From: Alphaproteobacteria bacterium
GTDB lineage: Bacteria > Pseudomonadota > Alphaproteobacteria > GCA-2731375
NCBI GenBank assembly: GCA_016776605.1
Contig: JADHTB010000006.1
Span: forward strand, 62,001-126,000
DNA length: 64,000 nucleotides
Direction: 5' to 3'
Shown piece by piece: positions 17,406 to 26,111 of this stretch. Position numbers and translations under genes: made by a program. The notes below the pieces were generated by a model. The model ran no database searches. It had not been told where the DNA came from and was given only the letters and a program-made list of their open reading frames with translations. The first letter of the stretch is position 1, and each line of letters opens with the position of its first letter.

Positions 17406-18227
17406 ATGGAGGCGGCGGTGAAAATACTGGGTCTGGTTTTGGTTGCCTATGCCGCCCTGGTGGCTGGTTGCACCATGATACAACGGTCCTTGATGTATTT
17501 TCCCGATACATCCCTGCCGTCGCCGGAAAATGCCGGCGCGCCGGGATTTCAGGCGATAACCTACGCAACCGCCGACGGCTTGGAGCTGGTGTCATGGTAC
17601 CGTCCCGCCAGCAAGGCCCCACGTGGCGGAGATTTTGCCACCATCGTTTATTTCCAGGGTAACGGCGGCAATATCGCCGACCGGATCTTCAAGACACGGC
17701 CCCTGTTCGAAGCCGGCTATGGCCTGTTGCTGGTGGGCTATCGCGGTTATGGCGGCAATCCGGGCAAGCCCAGCGAGGACGGCCTGTATCAAGACGCCCG
17801 CGCCGCCCTGGCCTATTTACAGGCCCAGGGCTTGTCCATGGCAGGCCTGGTCCTGTTGGGCGAGTCTCTGGGTAGCGGCGTTGCCGTGCGCATGGCATCG
17901 GAAATCCGCGTCCGCGCGGTCATCTTGGAAGCGCCCTATACCTCGACGGTGGCTGTGGGCCAGGCGGCCTACTTCTTTTTGCCCGTGGGATTGTTGATGT
18001 ATGACCGCTTTCCCTCGATTGATCTTATCGGGCAAATCAACGCACCCCTGCTGGTGATCCATGGCGAAGAAGACAGCATTATCCCCACCCGTTTCGGCCG
18101 CCGCCTGTTCCAGGCCGCCAGTCAGCCCAAGGAAGCGCATTTCCTGGCGGGCGCCGGGCACAACGATATGTTCGAACATGGCCTGACCGATCTTGAACTC
18201 GATTTCCTGGCCCGGTTGCCCGACTAA
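17406..18227 (+). CDS. Alpha/beta hydrolase, probable lipoprotein or membrane-anchored
   Basis: The start ATG at 17406 follows GGGGAGGG at a proper distance. The first 20 residues are hydrophobic and end in AALVAGC, a lipobox-like site with Cys at residue 22. The 273-residue protein has the oxyanion block VYFQGNGGN, a nucleophile elbow LLGESLGSG (Ser near residue 155), an Asp in VIHGEEDSIIP and a His in GAGHNDMFEHG. This is the BEM46/ABHD13-like branch of serine hydrolases, of mostly unknown substrate. It converges on the phosphodiesterase gene with a 4-bp overlap. Confidence 0.82.
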   Translation: MEAAVKILGLVLVAYAALVAGCTMIQRSLMYFPDTSLPSPENAGAPGFQAITYATADGLELVSWYRPASKAPRGGDFATIVYFQGNGGNIADRIFKTRPLFEAGYGLLLVGYRGYGGNPGKPSEDGLYQDARAALAYLQAQGLSMAGLVLLGESLGSGVAVRMASEIRVRAVILEAPYTSTVAVGQAAYFFLPVGLLMYDRFPSIDLIGQINAPLLVIHGEEDSIIPTRFGRRLFQAASQPKEAHFLAGAGHNDMFEHGLTDLELDFLARLPD

Positions 18228-19687
18228 ATAATATCAGGTCCGCCGTCACGCTGACCATGGGCCAGATAGCGGCTGGCGCCAACCAAATCAGCCTGAACGC
18301 TTTGCCGATAATCAGCGCTATTTTCAGCACTGGTTCGCTGCCGTTCGGCCTCCGGCGGCACGCCCTCGAAGCCGGCCAGAATTTCGTGCAGAATGCGGCC
18401 GTCGGTTGGCGGACTTTCCAGCCCCAAAGCGTGCAGCACGGTCGGCAGCACATCAATAATACCCGTGGGGGCGGTAATTTGCGCCTGCTTGGCAAACAGG
18501 CTGCCCGAAAAGGCCAGCATGGTGCTGACCTCGTAGGGGGATAGGCCGCCGTGCATGCCGCAGCCGATAGGAATATCCGGGTTATCGTGCAGGCAGCGGC
18601 CCAGCAACCCGCCGTTGGGCGCCCCTTCGTCGCGGGCCAGGACAAAGACAATATCGCCGGTTCGGGCGTGTTCCAGGTTGGCGGCGGCCAGGGGCAGGGT
18701 GCCTGGCGGCGGGTCGCCGCCGTCCATGGCGCGGGCAAAGATCGGACCGCACCAGGATTGTGCCTGTAGCCAGGAAATCAGCCGTGCCTGCGCGTCGGCG
18801 TTTCTGACGTATAGGGCGGCGCAGGTGCCGGGGATCAGGCTGGCCTCGCCAGCGTCACCAATCTCGAAGCCGGCCTCGGTAAATTTGGCCTCCAGCTCCA
18901 GGGCCGGGCCGTGGGTCGCCACATGGCCGTGATCGGACAGGGCGATGATCTGCAAGCTGTCTTCCCGGCCGCTATCCTGGCGCCATTGCAGCAGACGGCC
19001 CAGGGCGGCGTCCGCATGGCGGATGGCGGCGGCGGCTTCCGGGCTTTCAATGCCGCGATAGTGAAACGGCGTATCGGGATCGGAGAACCACAGGATCGTT
19101 ACCCGTGGGTCCCGCTGCGGCGCCACCTGTTGCATGTAGGCATCGACCACCCAATCGATCCGCTCTAGGTTGGGCAGCGCCGCCTTGGGAATGGGGCCGT
19201 GGGCCGCAACCAATGCCGCGCCCAGCTCTGGCGTGGTGGATTTATCCAGACCATGTAGAGAGATATTTAAGGCACCCAGGGCCTCCGCGTGATTGTGCAA
19301 TATGCGGTTGCCGCCAGGGGTGCCGCAGCCGATAACGGCCAGCGCCTGTCCCGCGTCATGCAATATCTGGCCCAGGCTGGGCGCCGTCAGAATGCCGCCC
19401 AAGGCCTCGTCAGCCCGGCTCAGCGCGGCGAAATCGGCGGTGTTGAGTGCGCCGCCCGCTGCCACCTCCCTGAACTTGTTCGCCACCATGCCATGGCGTC
19501 CGGGATGGCAGCCGGTGATCAGACTGGCCTGATTGACCCGGGTTTCGGTGGGGAAAACCCCACGGCTGTCCGTGCAATGGCTGCCGCGTTGGCAAAAGGC
19601 CACCAAATTTGGCGTCAGAGCCTGGTCCACCATGTCGGGGCGCAGGCCATCGAAGGCGACAATCACAAAGCGAATTTCATTATGCAT
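18224..19687 (-). CDS. Alkaline-phosphatase-superfamily phosphodiesterase/nucleotide pyrophosphatase
   Basis: The 487-residue protein starts at the ATG at 19687 (MHNEIRFVIVAFDGLRPDM). The metal-binding Asp in AFDGLRPD, the nucleophile Thr in FPTETRVNQAS, GCHPGRHGMVANKF and the later SDHGHVATHG are the hallmarks of the type I phosphodiesterase/NPP branch. It would hydrolyse phosphodiester or phosphonate bonds using two metal ions, commonly Zn. No signal peptide is apparent, unlike many relatives, so a cytoplasmic site is possible. It is divergently placed to the acyl-CoA ligase. Confidence 0.85.
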   Translation of the reverse strand: MHNEIRFVIVAFDGLRPDMVDQALTPNLVAFCQRGSHCTDSRGVFPTETRVNQASLITGCHPGRHGMVANKFREVAAGGALNTADFAALSRADEALGGILTAPSLGQILHDAGQALAVIGCGTPGGNRILHNHAEALGALNISLHGLDKSTTPELGAALVAAHGPIPKAALPNLERIDWVVDAYMQQVAPQRDPRVTILWFSDPDTPFHYRGIESPEAAAAIRHADAALGRLLQWRQDSGREDSLQIIALSDHGHVATHGPALELEAKFTEAGFEIGDAGEASLIPGTCAALYVRNADAQARLISWLQAQSWCGPIFARAMDGGDPPPGTLPLAAANLEHARTGDIVFVLARDEGAPNGGLLGRCLHDNPDIPIGCGMHGGLSPYEVSTMLAFSGSLFAKQAQITAPTGIIDVLPTVLHALGLESPPTDGRILHEILAGFEGVPPEAERQRTSAENSADYRQSVQADLVGASRYLAHGQRDGGPDII

Positions 19688-19805
19688 GTCATCTTGTAGC
19701 AAATTGTCGCGTCCCACGCCAAGCGCTGGCGGCCCGTGCGTCGGTATGCCAAGATATGCTCAGATATACGTTTCATGCTTGGTGCGTCGTTGTTGCGAGT
19801 ATTCC

Positions 19806-21449
19806 ATGCCCATAGATAAATCCGATTGGACCCTGGTGGATTTGGTCCGCCGCCAAGGCGCCCGCTATGGCGAGCGGGAATTTATTTCGTTCGAACAGGG
19901 CGACAAGCTGACCTTCGCCGGCTTCGACCGGGACAGCGATGCGGTGGCGCTTCGCCTCTCCGCCCTTGGGGTTGGTCCCGGCGACCGGGTTCTGGCCCTG
20001 GTCAAAAACCGCATCGAGTTGCTGGTGACCATGTTCGCGACCTTCAAGCTGGGGGCTGTTTATGTGCCCATCAACACGGAATTGAAGGGCGCCTTTCTGC
20101 AGCATCAACTGCGCAACGCAGAGCCAAAGGTGGTGCTGGTCGATACGGTTCTGGCCGATGCCTTTCAGGGCGTCGATGCCGGGGACGGCGAAATCGGGGA
20201 CGGCGAAATCGGGGCGGTGGTTTTCATCGCGGGCGGCCTGCCTGATGCAATGCCGGCGGTGTTTGCCGATGTGCGGCGGCTGACATACGAGGATTTGGCC
20301 GCACTTGCGCCTAACGGCGCGGATGTCCTGGTCACGCCAAAGCCGGAAGACATCGCGTTCATCATGTACACGTCGGGCACCACGGGGCCATCCAAGGGCG
20401 TGTTGATGCCGCATGCCCATTGCTATTTGTTTGGCGTGGGAACCCAACGGGCGTTGGAATTGACCGAAGCCGACCGTTATTACATCTGCATGCCGCTGTT
20501 CCACGCTAACGGCCTGTTGATGCAGCTATTCGGCTCCTTCATCGCCGGCGCCTGGATCTATGTTGTTGAACGGTTTTCGCCAAACCGCTGGCTTGATGAT
20601 GTGCGCAATAGTCAGGCGACGGTGACCAACGCGCTGGGCGTGATGCCGGAATTCATTTTCCGCCATCCGGCCAATCCCCTGGATCGTGATAACCACCTGC
20701 GCATTATCATGGCGGCGCCCGTGGCCGATGAATGGGCCGCTGATTTCGAACGCCGTTTTGATCTTAAGATCCGCCAAGGCTTTGGCATGACGGAATGCAA
20801 CATCCCCGCCTATACCGGCCCCGATGATCCATTGGAAGTGGGCTGCGCCGGCCAGATTATGGATGAATTTTTTGAAGTCCGCATCGGAAATGTCGATACT
20901 GACGAACCCTTGGCGGCGAACGAGATTGGCGAGATTCTGGTGCGCCCAAAGGAGCCATCCTGTTTCATGGCCGGCTATTTCAAGATGCCGGAAAAGACCG
21001 TCGAGGCCTGGCGCAATCTGTGGTTCCATACCGGGGACGCCGGCCGCATGGATGCCAGTGGCCGGCTGTATTTCGTCGACCGGTTAAAGGATTGCATCCG
21101 CCGCCGGGGTGAGAATATTTCTTCGTTCGAAGTTGAACAGGTCCTTAACAATCACCCCGCCATCGCCGAAAGCGCGGTCGTCGGTATCAGGGTGGAGGGC
21201 GCGGGTGGCGAGGAAGAGGTCAAGGCATTGGTGATCCTGGCGCCGGGCCAGGAAATAGAAAATGTAGCCTTGCTGGATTATTGCGCGGAGCATATGCCGC
21301 GCTTTGCCGTGCCCCGCTATATTGAATGGATCGATAATCTTGCGAAAACAGCGACCGGCAAAATTCAAAAACAGGAATTGCGCGATGCCGGCGTTACCCG
21401 TGGCACCTGGGATCGGGAAAGCGTTGGATATAAAGTAGCCCGGCGCTGA
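19806..21449 (+). CDS. AMP-forming acyl-CoA ligase
   Basis: The ATG at 19806 gives 547 residues. ANL-family motifs are clear: the phosphate loop MYTSGTTGPSKGV, GFGMTECN, WFHTGDAGRMD, DRLKDCIRRRGENIS and the C-terminal catalytic Lys in KTATGKIQKQELRD. It activates a carboxylic acid to acyl-AMP and acyl-CoA. The coding region contains an exact 15-bp tandem duplication (20181-20210), which makes a GDGEIGDGEIG insert in a surface-like region. The ThDP lyase-like gene follows after 44 bp with a strong ribosome site, so the ligase probably supplies its CoA ester. Confidence 0.88.
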   Translation: MPIDKSDWTLVDLVRRQGARYGEREFISFEQGDKLTFAGFDRDSDAVALRLSALGVGPGDRVLALVKNRIELLVTMFATFKLGAVYVPINTELKGAFLQHQLRNAEPKVVLVDTVLADAFQGVDAGDGEIGDGEIGAVVFIAGGLPDAMPAVFADVRRLTYEDLAALAPNGADVLVTPKPEDIAFIMYTSGTTGPSKGVLMPHAHCYLFGVGTQRALELTEADRYYICMPLFHANGLLMQLFGSFIAGAWIYVVERFSPNRWLDDVRNSQATVTNALGVMPEFIFRHPANPLDRDNHLRIIMAAPVADEWAADFERRFDLKIRQGFGMTECNIPAYTGPDDPLEVGCAGQIMDEFFEVRIGNVDTDEPLAANEIGEILVRPKEPSCFMAGYFKMPEKTVEAWRNLWFHTGDAGRMDASGRLYFVDRLKDCIRRRGENISSFEVEQVLNNHPAIAESAVVGIRVEGAGGEEEVKALVILAPGQEIENVALLDYCAEHMPRFAVPRYIEWIDNLAKTATGKIQKQELRDAGVTRGTWDRESVGYKVARR

Positions 21450-21493
21450 GAGTGGCCGGTTGGATGATGATTTTTTTAAGAAGGAGATAGATT

Positions 21494-23146
21494 ATGGCGG
21501 CATTGAACGGTTCGGAAATCCTGGCGAAGGCGTTGAAGCGGGAAGGGGTGGAGGAGTTATTCTTCCTCATGGGCGGGCCGATGCTGGCGGCGGAAGCGGC
21601 GACCATCAACGAAGGCATTCGCTGTATCGATGTGCGCCACGAACAGGCCGCCGCCATGATGGCCCAGGCCTATAGCCGCCTGCGGCAACGTCCCGGTTTC
21701 TGTATGGCCGCCTCCGGCCCGGCGACGATCAATCTGTCGACCGGCCTGGCCAATGCGCTGATCGATTGCTGTCCCGTGGTGGCAATGGGCGGGGCCAGCC
21801 CGGTTTTGGGTAACGGCAAGCAGGTCTTTCAGGAAATCGATCAGATGGAGATCATGTCCGGCTGCGTCAAATACGCCGCCCGTATCCATGACGCCCGCCG
21901 TATTCCGGAAATGTTGAATGTGGCCATACAGCGCGCCATGTCGGGCAAGCCGGGACCGGTCTATTTGGACCTGCCGGGCGATACGCTGTATCAAATGGTG
22001 GAAGAGGAAGATATTGATTGGTCGCAATCGGGACGGCCTATTCTTGGTGCCCGTACGCCGGCGCCGCAGGCGCAGATCGACGAACTTGTCGCCGCCCTGG
22101 CCAAGGCGGAACGCCCGGTGCTGCTAACGGGCAGCGGCATCATCTGGTCCCAGGCCTGGGAAGAAATGCAGGCCTTTGTCGATGCCACCGGAATACCGTT
22201 TTATACCACGCCCCAGGGCCGTGGCGTGGTGCCCGAGGATCATCCCTGCTGCTTCCCCGCAGCCCGGTCAACCGCGTTTCGCGACGCCGACCTGATCGCC
22301 GTGGTGGGCACCCGCTTGAACTATATCGTTGGCCATCTGGCCCCGCCGCGCTTTTCCGGTGATGCCACCATCGCGCGGATCGATATCGATGTGGAGGAAA
22401 TTTCGGAGAGCGCCCGGGCGGTGGATATCGGGATTGTCGCCGATGCCAAGGTTGCGTTGGGGCAATTGAACCAGGCCATCGCGGGTAAGATCGATCCGGC
22501 GCAATATGATCACTGGCGCGGCTCGCTGGCGGAAAAGGAAGCGTCCAAGCGGGCCGGGCCGGGCAGCAACAGTCTGTCGGATGCGGTTCCCATTCATCCG
22601 CTGCGGCTATGTGAGGAAGTGAAGAACTTCATGGACCGGGACGCGATCCTGGTGGTCGACGGCCAGGAAATTCTGAATTATGGCCGTCAGTCCATGCCCA
22701 CCTATGCACCGGGCCACCGGCTGAATTCCGGCCCCTTCGGCACCATGGGCGTTGGCCTGCCCTTCGGCCTGGGCGCCAAGGTGGCCAAGCCGGATACCCA
22801 GGTTATCGTTGTGCATGGCGATGGCTCGTTCGGCCTGAATGCCATGGAGCTGGACACGGCGGTGCGCCACAAGATCCCGGTTTTGGTGGTGATCAGCCTG
22901 AACGGCGGCTGGACCGCCGATCCCGAAAAGGAAAAGCCGGGGCGCGATCTGGGCTATACCCGCTATGATAAAATGGCGGAAGCCTTGGGTTGTTACAGCG
23001 AATATGTGGAGGAACCCGGCGAAATCGCGGCCGCCCTGGCCCGCGCCCAGGCCAAGGTTGATGAGGGCATGGTCGCCGTCGTCAACATCAAGACCGACTG
23101 GGCCGCGCAAGCCGTGACGCAGAAATTCGCCACGTACTCCACCTAG
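21494..23146 (+). CDS. ThDP-dependent enzyme, oxalyl-CoA decarboxylase/2-hydroxyacyl-CoA lyase-like
   Basis: The ATG at 21494 follows a near-perfect AAGGAG. The 550-residue protein has the three-domain ThDP layout: an N-terminal PYR domain with the cofactor-activating Glu in DVRHEQAAAMMAQAY, a middle domain, and a PP domain with the GDGSFGLNAMEL...NGG diphosphate/Mg motif. The segment VFQEIDQME followed by SGKPGPVYLDLP resembles oxalyl-CoA decarboxylase and HACL rather than catabolic acetolactate synthases. The predicted reaction is C-C cleavage or decarboxylation of a short 2-hydroxy- or 2-oxo-acyl-CoA. The acyl-CoA ligase gene just upstream fits a CoA-ester substrate. Acetolactate synthase or glyoxylate carboligase remain possible. 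Confidence 0.72.
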   Translation: MAALNGSEILAKALKREGVEELFFLMGGPMLAAEAATINEGIRCIDVRHEQAAAMMAQAYSRLRQRPGFCMAASGPATINLSTGLANALIDCCPVVAMGGASPVLGNGKQVFQEIDQMEIMSGCVKYAARIHDARRIPEMLNVAIQRAMSGKPGPVYLDLPGDTLYQMVEEEDIDWSQSGRPILGARTPAPQAQIDELVAALAKAERPVLLTGSGIIWSQAWEEMQAFVDATGIPFYTTPQGRGVVPEDHPCCFPAARSTAFRDADLIAVVGTRLNYIVGHLAPPRFSGDATIARIDIDVEEISESARAVDIGIVADAKVALGQLNQAIAGKIDPAQYDHWRGSLAEKEASKRAGPGSNSLSDAVPIHPLRLCEEVKNFMDRDAILVVDGQEILNYGRQSMPTYAPGHRLNSGPFGTMGVGLPFGLGAKVAKPDTQVIVVHGDGSFGLNAMELDTAVRHKIPVLVVISLNGGWTADPEKEKPGRDLGYTRYDKMAEALGCYSEYVEEPGEIAAALARAQAKVDEGMVAVVNIKTDWAAQAVTQKFATYST

Positions 23147-24243
23147 AAGCCCGCTTCGGGATCTTGCAGGTAGACTTCCTCCGCCGCGCTGTTGACCCGT
23201 CCCAGGGCAGCGTTGCGGTGGGGGAAGCGGCCATATTCGGCGATGACGTCGTGGTGTTTGACGGCGGCTTCGTATGATTTTTCACCGTTTTCCGTGCCGC
23301 GGAACTTGGCGGCAATCGCCATGCCCTGTTCCTGATCAGCCAGATTTTCGCTATGGGTGAATGGCAGGACGAAGAACTTGGCCACGATGGGGGGCTGCCC
23401 CTCCAACCAGCCGGCCTTTACGCCGTGCTTGGCGAAATCCAAAGCCTTGGCATCGTTGGTAAAAGCCTGGGGTGTGCCGCGATGGATATTGCGGGAAAAC
23501 TGATCCAACAGAATGAGCAATGCCAGGGTGCCGTCCAGGCTATGGGCCCAGTGATCCAATTCACCGGCCGCCGCCGCTACCACGGTCGCTGCAAATTGCC
23601 GCCGGATTTCTTCGTCGAAGCTTGACGTTTCGGTGCTTTGACGCGCAAACCAGATCTCGCGCGGCTGTCCCCGTTCGGGTGAATTTTGTGCTCCGAACCA
23701 GAAATCCAGCACCTCGCGCCGGGTTTTCACGCCCTTTTCGCGCAATTCGCATTCCCGTCGGTAGCCTTCGATCCGTTCGCGCCAGTCGTCGGGAAAAGGC
23801 CGTGACTTGATGGCGGGGCTATGAACATCCGTGACCAGGGCGGCGGTGAAGGAGGCGGTGCAGACCAGGGGGCCGCCAACCTTGGTCATTTCAAAACGGT
23901 GGGTGATGGAGGATCTGCCCAGGCGTTCCAGGAATACAGCCGTATCGAAACGATCGCCCACCACCAGCGGCGCATGGAAATCGAAATGCAGCGAGACCGC
24001 CGGATTGCCCATGTTGTCCTGCTTCAAATGGTAGAAGTTAAATCCCAGCACCGCCTCGTACCAGACTTCCAGGGTGTCGATGGCGAAGGGGATAAAGCTG
24101 CCCGTATAGGCGATTTCGGCGGTGTCGCTATCGCCCCAGTTGACCCGGCGGCGAATGGCGAAGGGGATATCGGATTGCGGCTGCTGGCCGCCGAAGTCCG
24201 AGCTGGGAATAGTATCTGTAAGTGTGTCATGCATGGCAGCCAT
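23143..24243 (-). CDS. Fusion of hot-dog acyl-CoA thioesterase with DUF924 domain
   Basis: One uninterrupted frame of 366 residues from the ATG at 24243 (ATG 24234 also possible) joins two unrelated domains. Residues about 25-155 are a 4-hydroxybenzoyl-CoA-thioesterase-like hot-dog domain (FAIRRRVNWGDSDTAEIAYT, with the conserved Asp in WGDSD). Residues about 175-350 match DUF924 (VLDFWFG, ELDHWAHSLDGTLALLILLD, QFSRNIHRGTPQAF, FVLPFTHSENLADQEQG). No stop, frameshift or start-like site separates them. DUF924 has no established function; the thioesterase half would hydrolyse an aryl- or acyl-CoA. It converges on the ThDP enzyme with a 4-bp overlap. Confidence 0.82.
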   Translation of the reverse strand: MAAMHDTLTDTIPSSDFGGQQPQSDIPFAIRRRVNWGDSDTAEIAYTGSFIPFAIDTLEVWYEAVLGFNFYHLKQDNMGNPAVSLHFDFHAPLVVGDRFDTAVFLERLGRSSITHRFEMTKVGGPLVCTASFTAALVTDVHSPAIKSRPFPDDWRERIEGYRRECELREKGVKTRREVLDFWFGAQNSPERGQPREIWFARQSTETSSFDEEIRRQFAATVVAAAAGELDHWAHSLDGTLALLILLDQFSRNIHRGTPQAFTNDAKALDFAKHGVKAGWLEGQPPIVAKFFVLPFTHSENLADQEQGMAIAAKFRGTENGEKSYEAAVKHHDVIAEYGRFPHRNAALGRVNSAAEEVYLQDPEAGF

Positions 24244-24385
24244 TATGCATTCGCGGGGGCCGTTGCCAATTGCACCATTGCCATATAATGCGCTTATTCT
24301 TTCGCTGTCAGGCATCCATCGCTACACTGATCAGCAACTAATTCTGATCCACCCTTTATTCATTGCCATCCGAGGCGCGTCCGAC

Positions 24386-25591
24386 ATGACGATCCAAGAT
24401 ACCGCGCGCCCGGTCGAGGCGGCGCTGCCGCCCATGCCGTGGGTGCTGATCGCAGCCACCTGTCTGGCGACCTTTGCCATCACGGCCAGCGGGGTCACCC
24501 GGGCGCCGTTTTTGATCGATATGGCGCGGGATCTCGATGTTGGGCTGGCGCTTATCGCCAACCTGTTCGGCCTGACGTCCATTGCCTGGGGATTGGCATC
24601 GTTCGGGTCCGGCGTGGGTTCGGACCGCCTGGGGCGGCGGCCCTTCCTGGTGGGGGCGCCGATTGCTCTGGCCTTGACCCTGACCGGCGTCGCCAATGGC
24701 CAAAGTTTTCTGGAAGTGGCGGTCTGGGCCACCCTGTCGGGGGGCTGCAGCGGTCTGTTCACCGGGGTCAGCCTGGCCGAGGTCGCCGGCCGGGTGGTCG
24801 ACCGGCAGCGCGGCCGTGCCCTTGGCTGGGTCATGGCCGGGCAATCCCTTACCTTGCTGGTGGGTGTGCCTCTGGCGGCCTGGATCGGGGCCAGCGTTGG
24901 TTGGCGCGGCGTCAATCTATGTGTGGCGGCCCTGGCCGTTATTTCCGCCGTGGCCATGTTCGCCACCACCAGATCGGTTGCGCGTAAATCGGCGGGTTCC
25001 GCCGGAACAGCGCCTGGGCCACGGCCTTTACTGCGCACGGCGTTTTCCGCCACCGTTATCCGGTTGCTATGCAGTGTGATCGCCGAACGCATCTGTTTTG
25101 GTCTTGCAGCGGTTTATTACGCGACATTTATGTTGCAGACCTATGACATAACCTTGGCGGCCCTGGCCCTGCCGTTGGCGATATTCGCGGCGGGTAATAT
25201 CCTGGGCACTATATTAGGCGGGCAACTGGGCGACAGGGCAAAGAACCGCATGTTGACCTTCGCCCTGGCCTTGTTGGCGTCGGGCGCGGTTGGGCTGGTA
25301 TTGTTCGGCTGGCAGGCAAGTGTCATGGTTTCGGTCGGCTTTGGCTTTGCCTATATGTTTTTTACCGCCCTGTCCCGGCCGTCGCTGATGGCCGCCCTGG
25401 CCAATGTGCCGGCGGAAGTGCGGGGCACGGTAATGGGCCTGAACAGTACCGCCGCCTCTGCCGGCTGGCTGGGTGCGGCCGCCCTGGGCGGCTGGGTATT
25501 GGCGACGGTGGGTTTTGCCGGGTTCGGGCCACTGGCCGCTGTTTTGGCGGTGATTGGCGCCATTTTGGCGCTCTCTGGTCCGCGCCGCTGA
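24386..25591 (+). CDS. Major facilitator superfamily transporter
   Basis: The ATG at 24386 starts a 401-residue, 12-helix protein. The MFS motif between helices 2 and 3 (GSGVGSDRLGRRPFL) is near residue 75. Charged residues are confined to loops and to a central cytoplasmic segment (RSVARKSAG). The substrate is unknown. It is followed after 37 bp by the molybdenum hydroxylase genes on the same strand, so import of that enzyme's substrate is a reasonable guess, no more. Confidence 0.85.
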   Translation: MTIQDTARPVEAALPPMPWVLIAATCLATFAITASGVTRAPFLIDMARDLDVGLALIANLFGLTSIAWGLASFGSGVGSDRLGRRPFLVGAPIALALTLTGVANGQSFLEVAVWATLSGGCSGLFTGVSLAEVAGRVVDRQRGRALGWVMAGQSLTLLVGVPLAAWIGASVGWRGVNLCVAALAVISAVAMFATTRSVARKSAGSAGTAPGPRPLLRTAFSATVIRLLCSVIAERICFGLAAVYYATFMLQTYDITLAALALPLAIFAAGNILGTILGGQLGDRAKNRMLTFALALLASGAVGLVLFGWQASVMVSVGFGFAYMFFTALSRPSLMAALANVPAEVRGTVMGLNSTAASAGWLGAAALGGWVLATVGFAGFGPLAAVLAVIGAILALSGPRR

Positions 25592-25628
25592 GTTCGGGCA
25601 GGCTAATAAAGGGGAAGGATAAAACATT

Positions 25629-26111
25629 TTGACCCAGACTTTTGAAATGACCGTCAATGGCACGGTGAAACAGGTTGAGGCGGCGCCGTCCCTGCCGTTG
25701 ATCTATGCCTTGCGTAACGAACTTGGCCTTACGGGCACGCGCTATGGCTGCGGCTTGGAACAATGCGGCTGCTGCATGGTGCTGATCGACGATGAACCGG
25801 CCTATGCCTGTACCCGGACCATGGATTCGGTTGCCGGCCGGGCGGTGCTGACGGCCGAGGGCCTGGGCGGGGCGGCCAACCCCCATCCCCTGCAACAGGC
25901 CTTTCTGGACGAGCAGGCCGGGCAATGCGGCTATTGCCTGTCCGGCATTCTGATCAGTGCCAAGGCATTGCTGGACCGGAACCCCAAGCCCAGCCGGGAC
26001 CAGATCGTCGCGGCGCTGGACGGCCATCTATGCCGTTGTGGCGCCCATACCCGCATCATCAGGGCCATAGGGCGTGCCGCCGCGCTGTTGCGCGGGGAGG
26101 AGCCGGCATGA
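25629..26111 (+). CDS. Molybdenum hydroxylase small subunit, two [2Fe-2S] clusters
   Basis: The 160-residue protein carries both clusters of the xanthine-dehydrogenase family: the plant-type set in GTRYGCGLEQCGCCMVLI with a later AYAC, and the helical set GQCGYCLSG...CRCG. A TTG at 25629 is taken as start because GAAGGA lies 9 bp upstream; ATG 25647 is the alternative. It passes electrons from the molybdenum centre of the next gene's product. Its stop overlaps the next start as ATGA. No FAD subunit gene is present, as in isoquinoline 1-oxidoreductase and related two-subunit enzymes. Confidence 0.9.
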   Translation: MTQTFEMTVNGTVKQVEAAPSLPLIYALRNELGLTGTRYGCGLEQCGCCMVLIDDEPAYACTRTMDSVAGRAVLTAEGLGGAANPHPLQQAFLDEQAGQCGYCLSGILISAKALLDRNPKPSRDQIVAALDGHLCRCGAHTRIIRAIGRAAALLRGEEPA

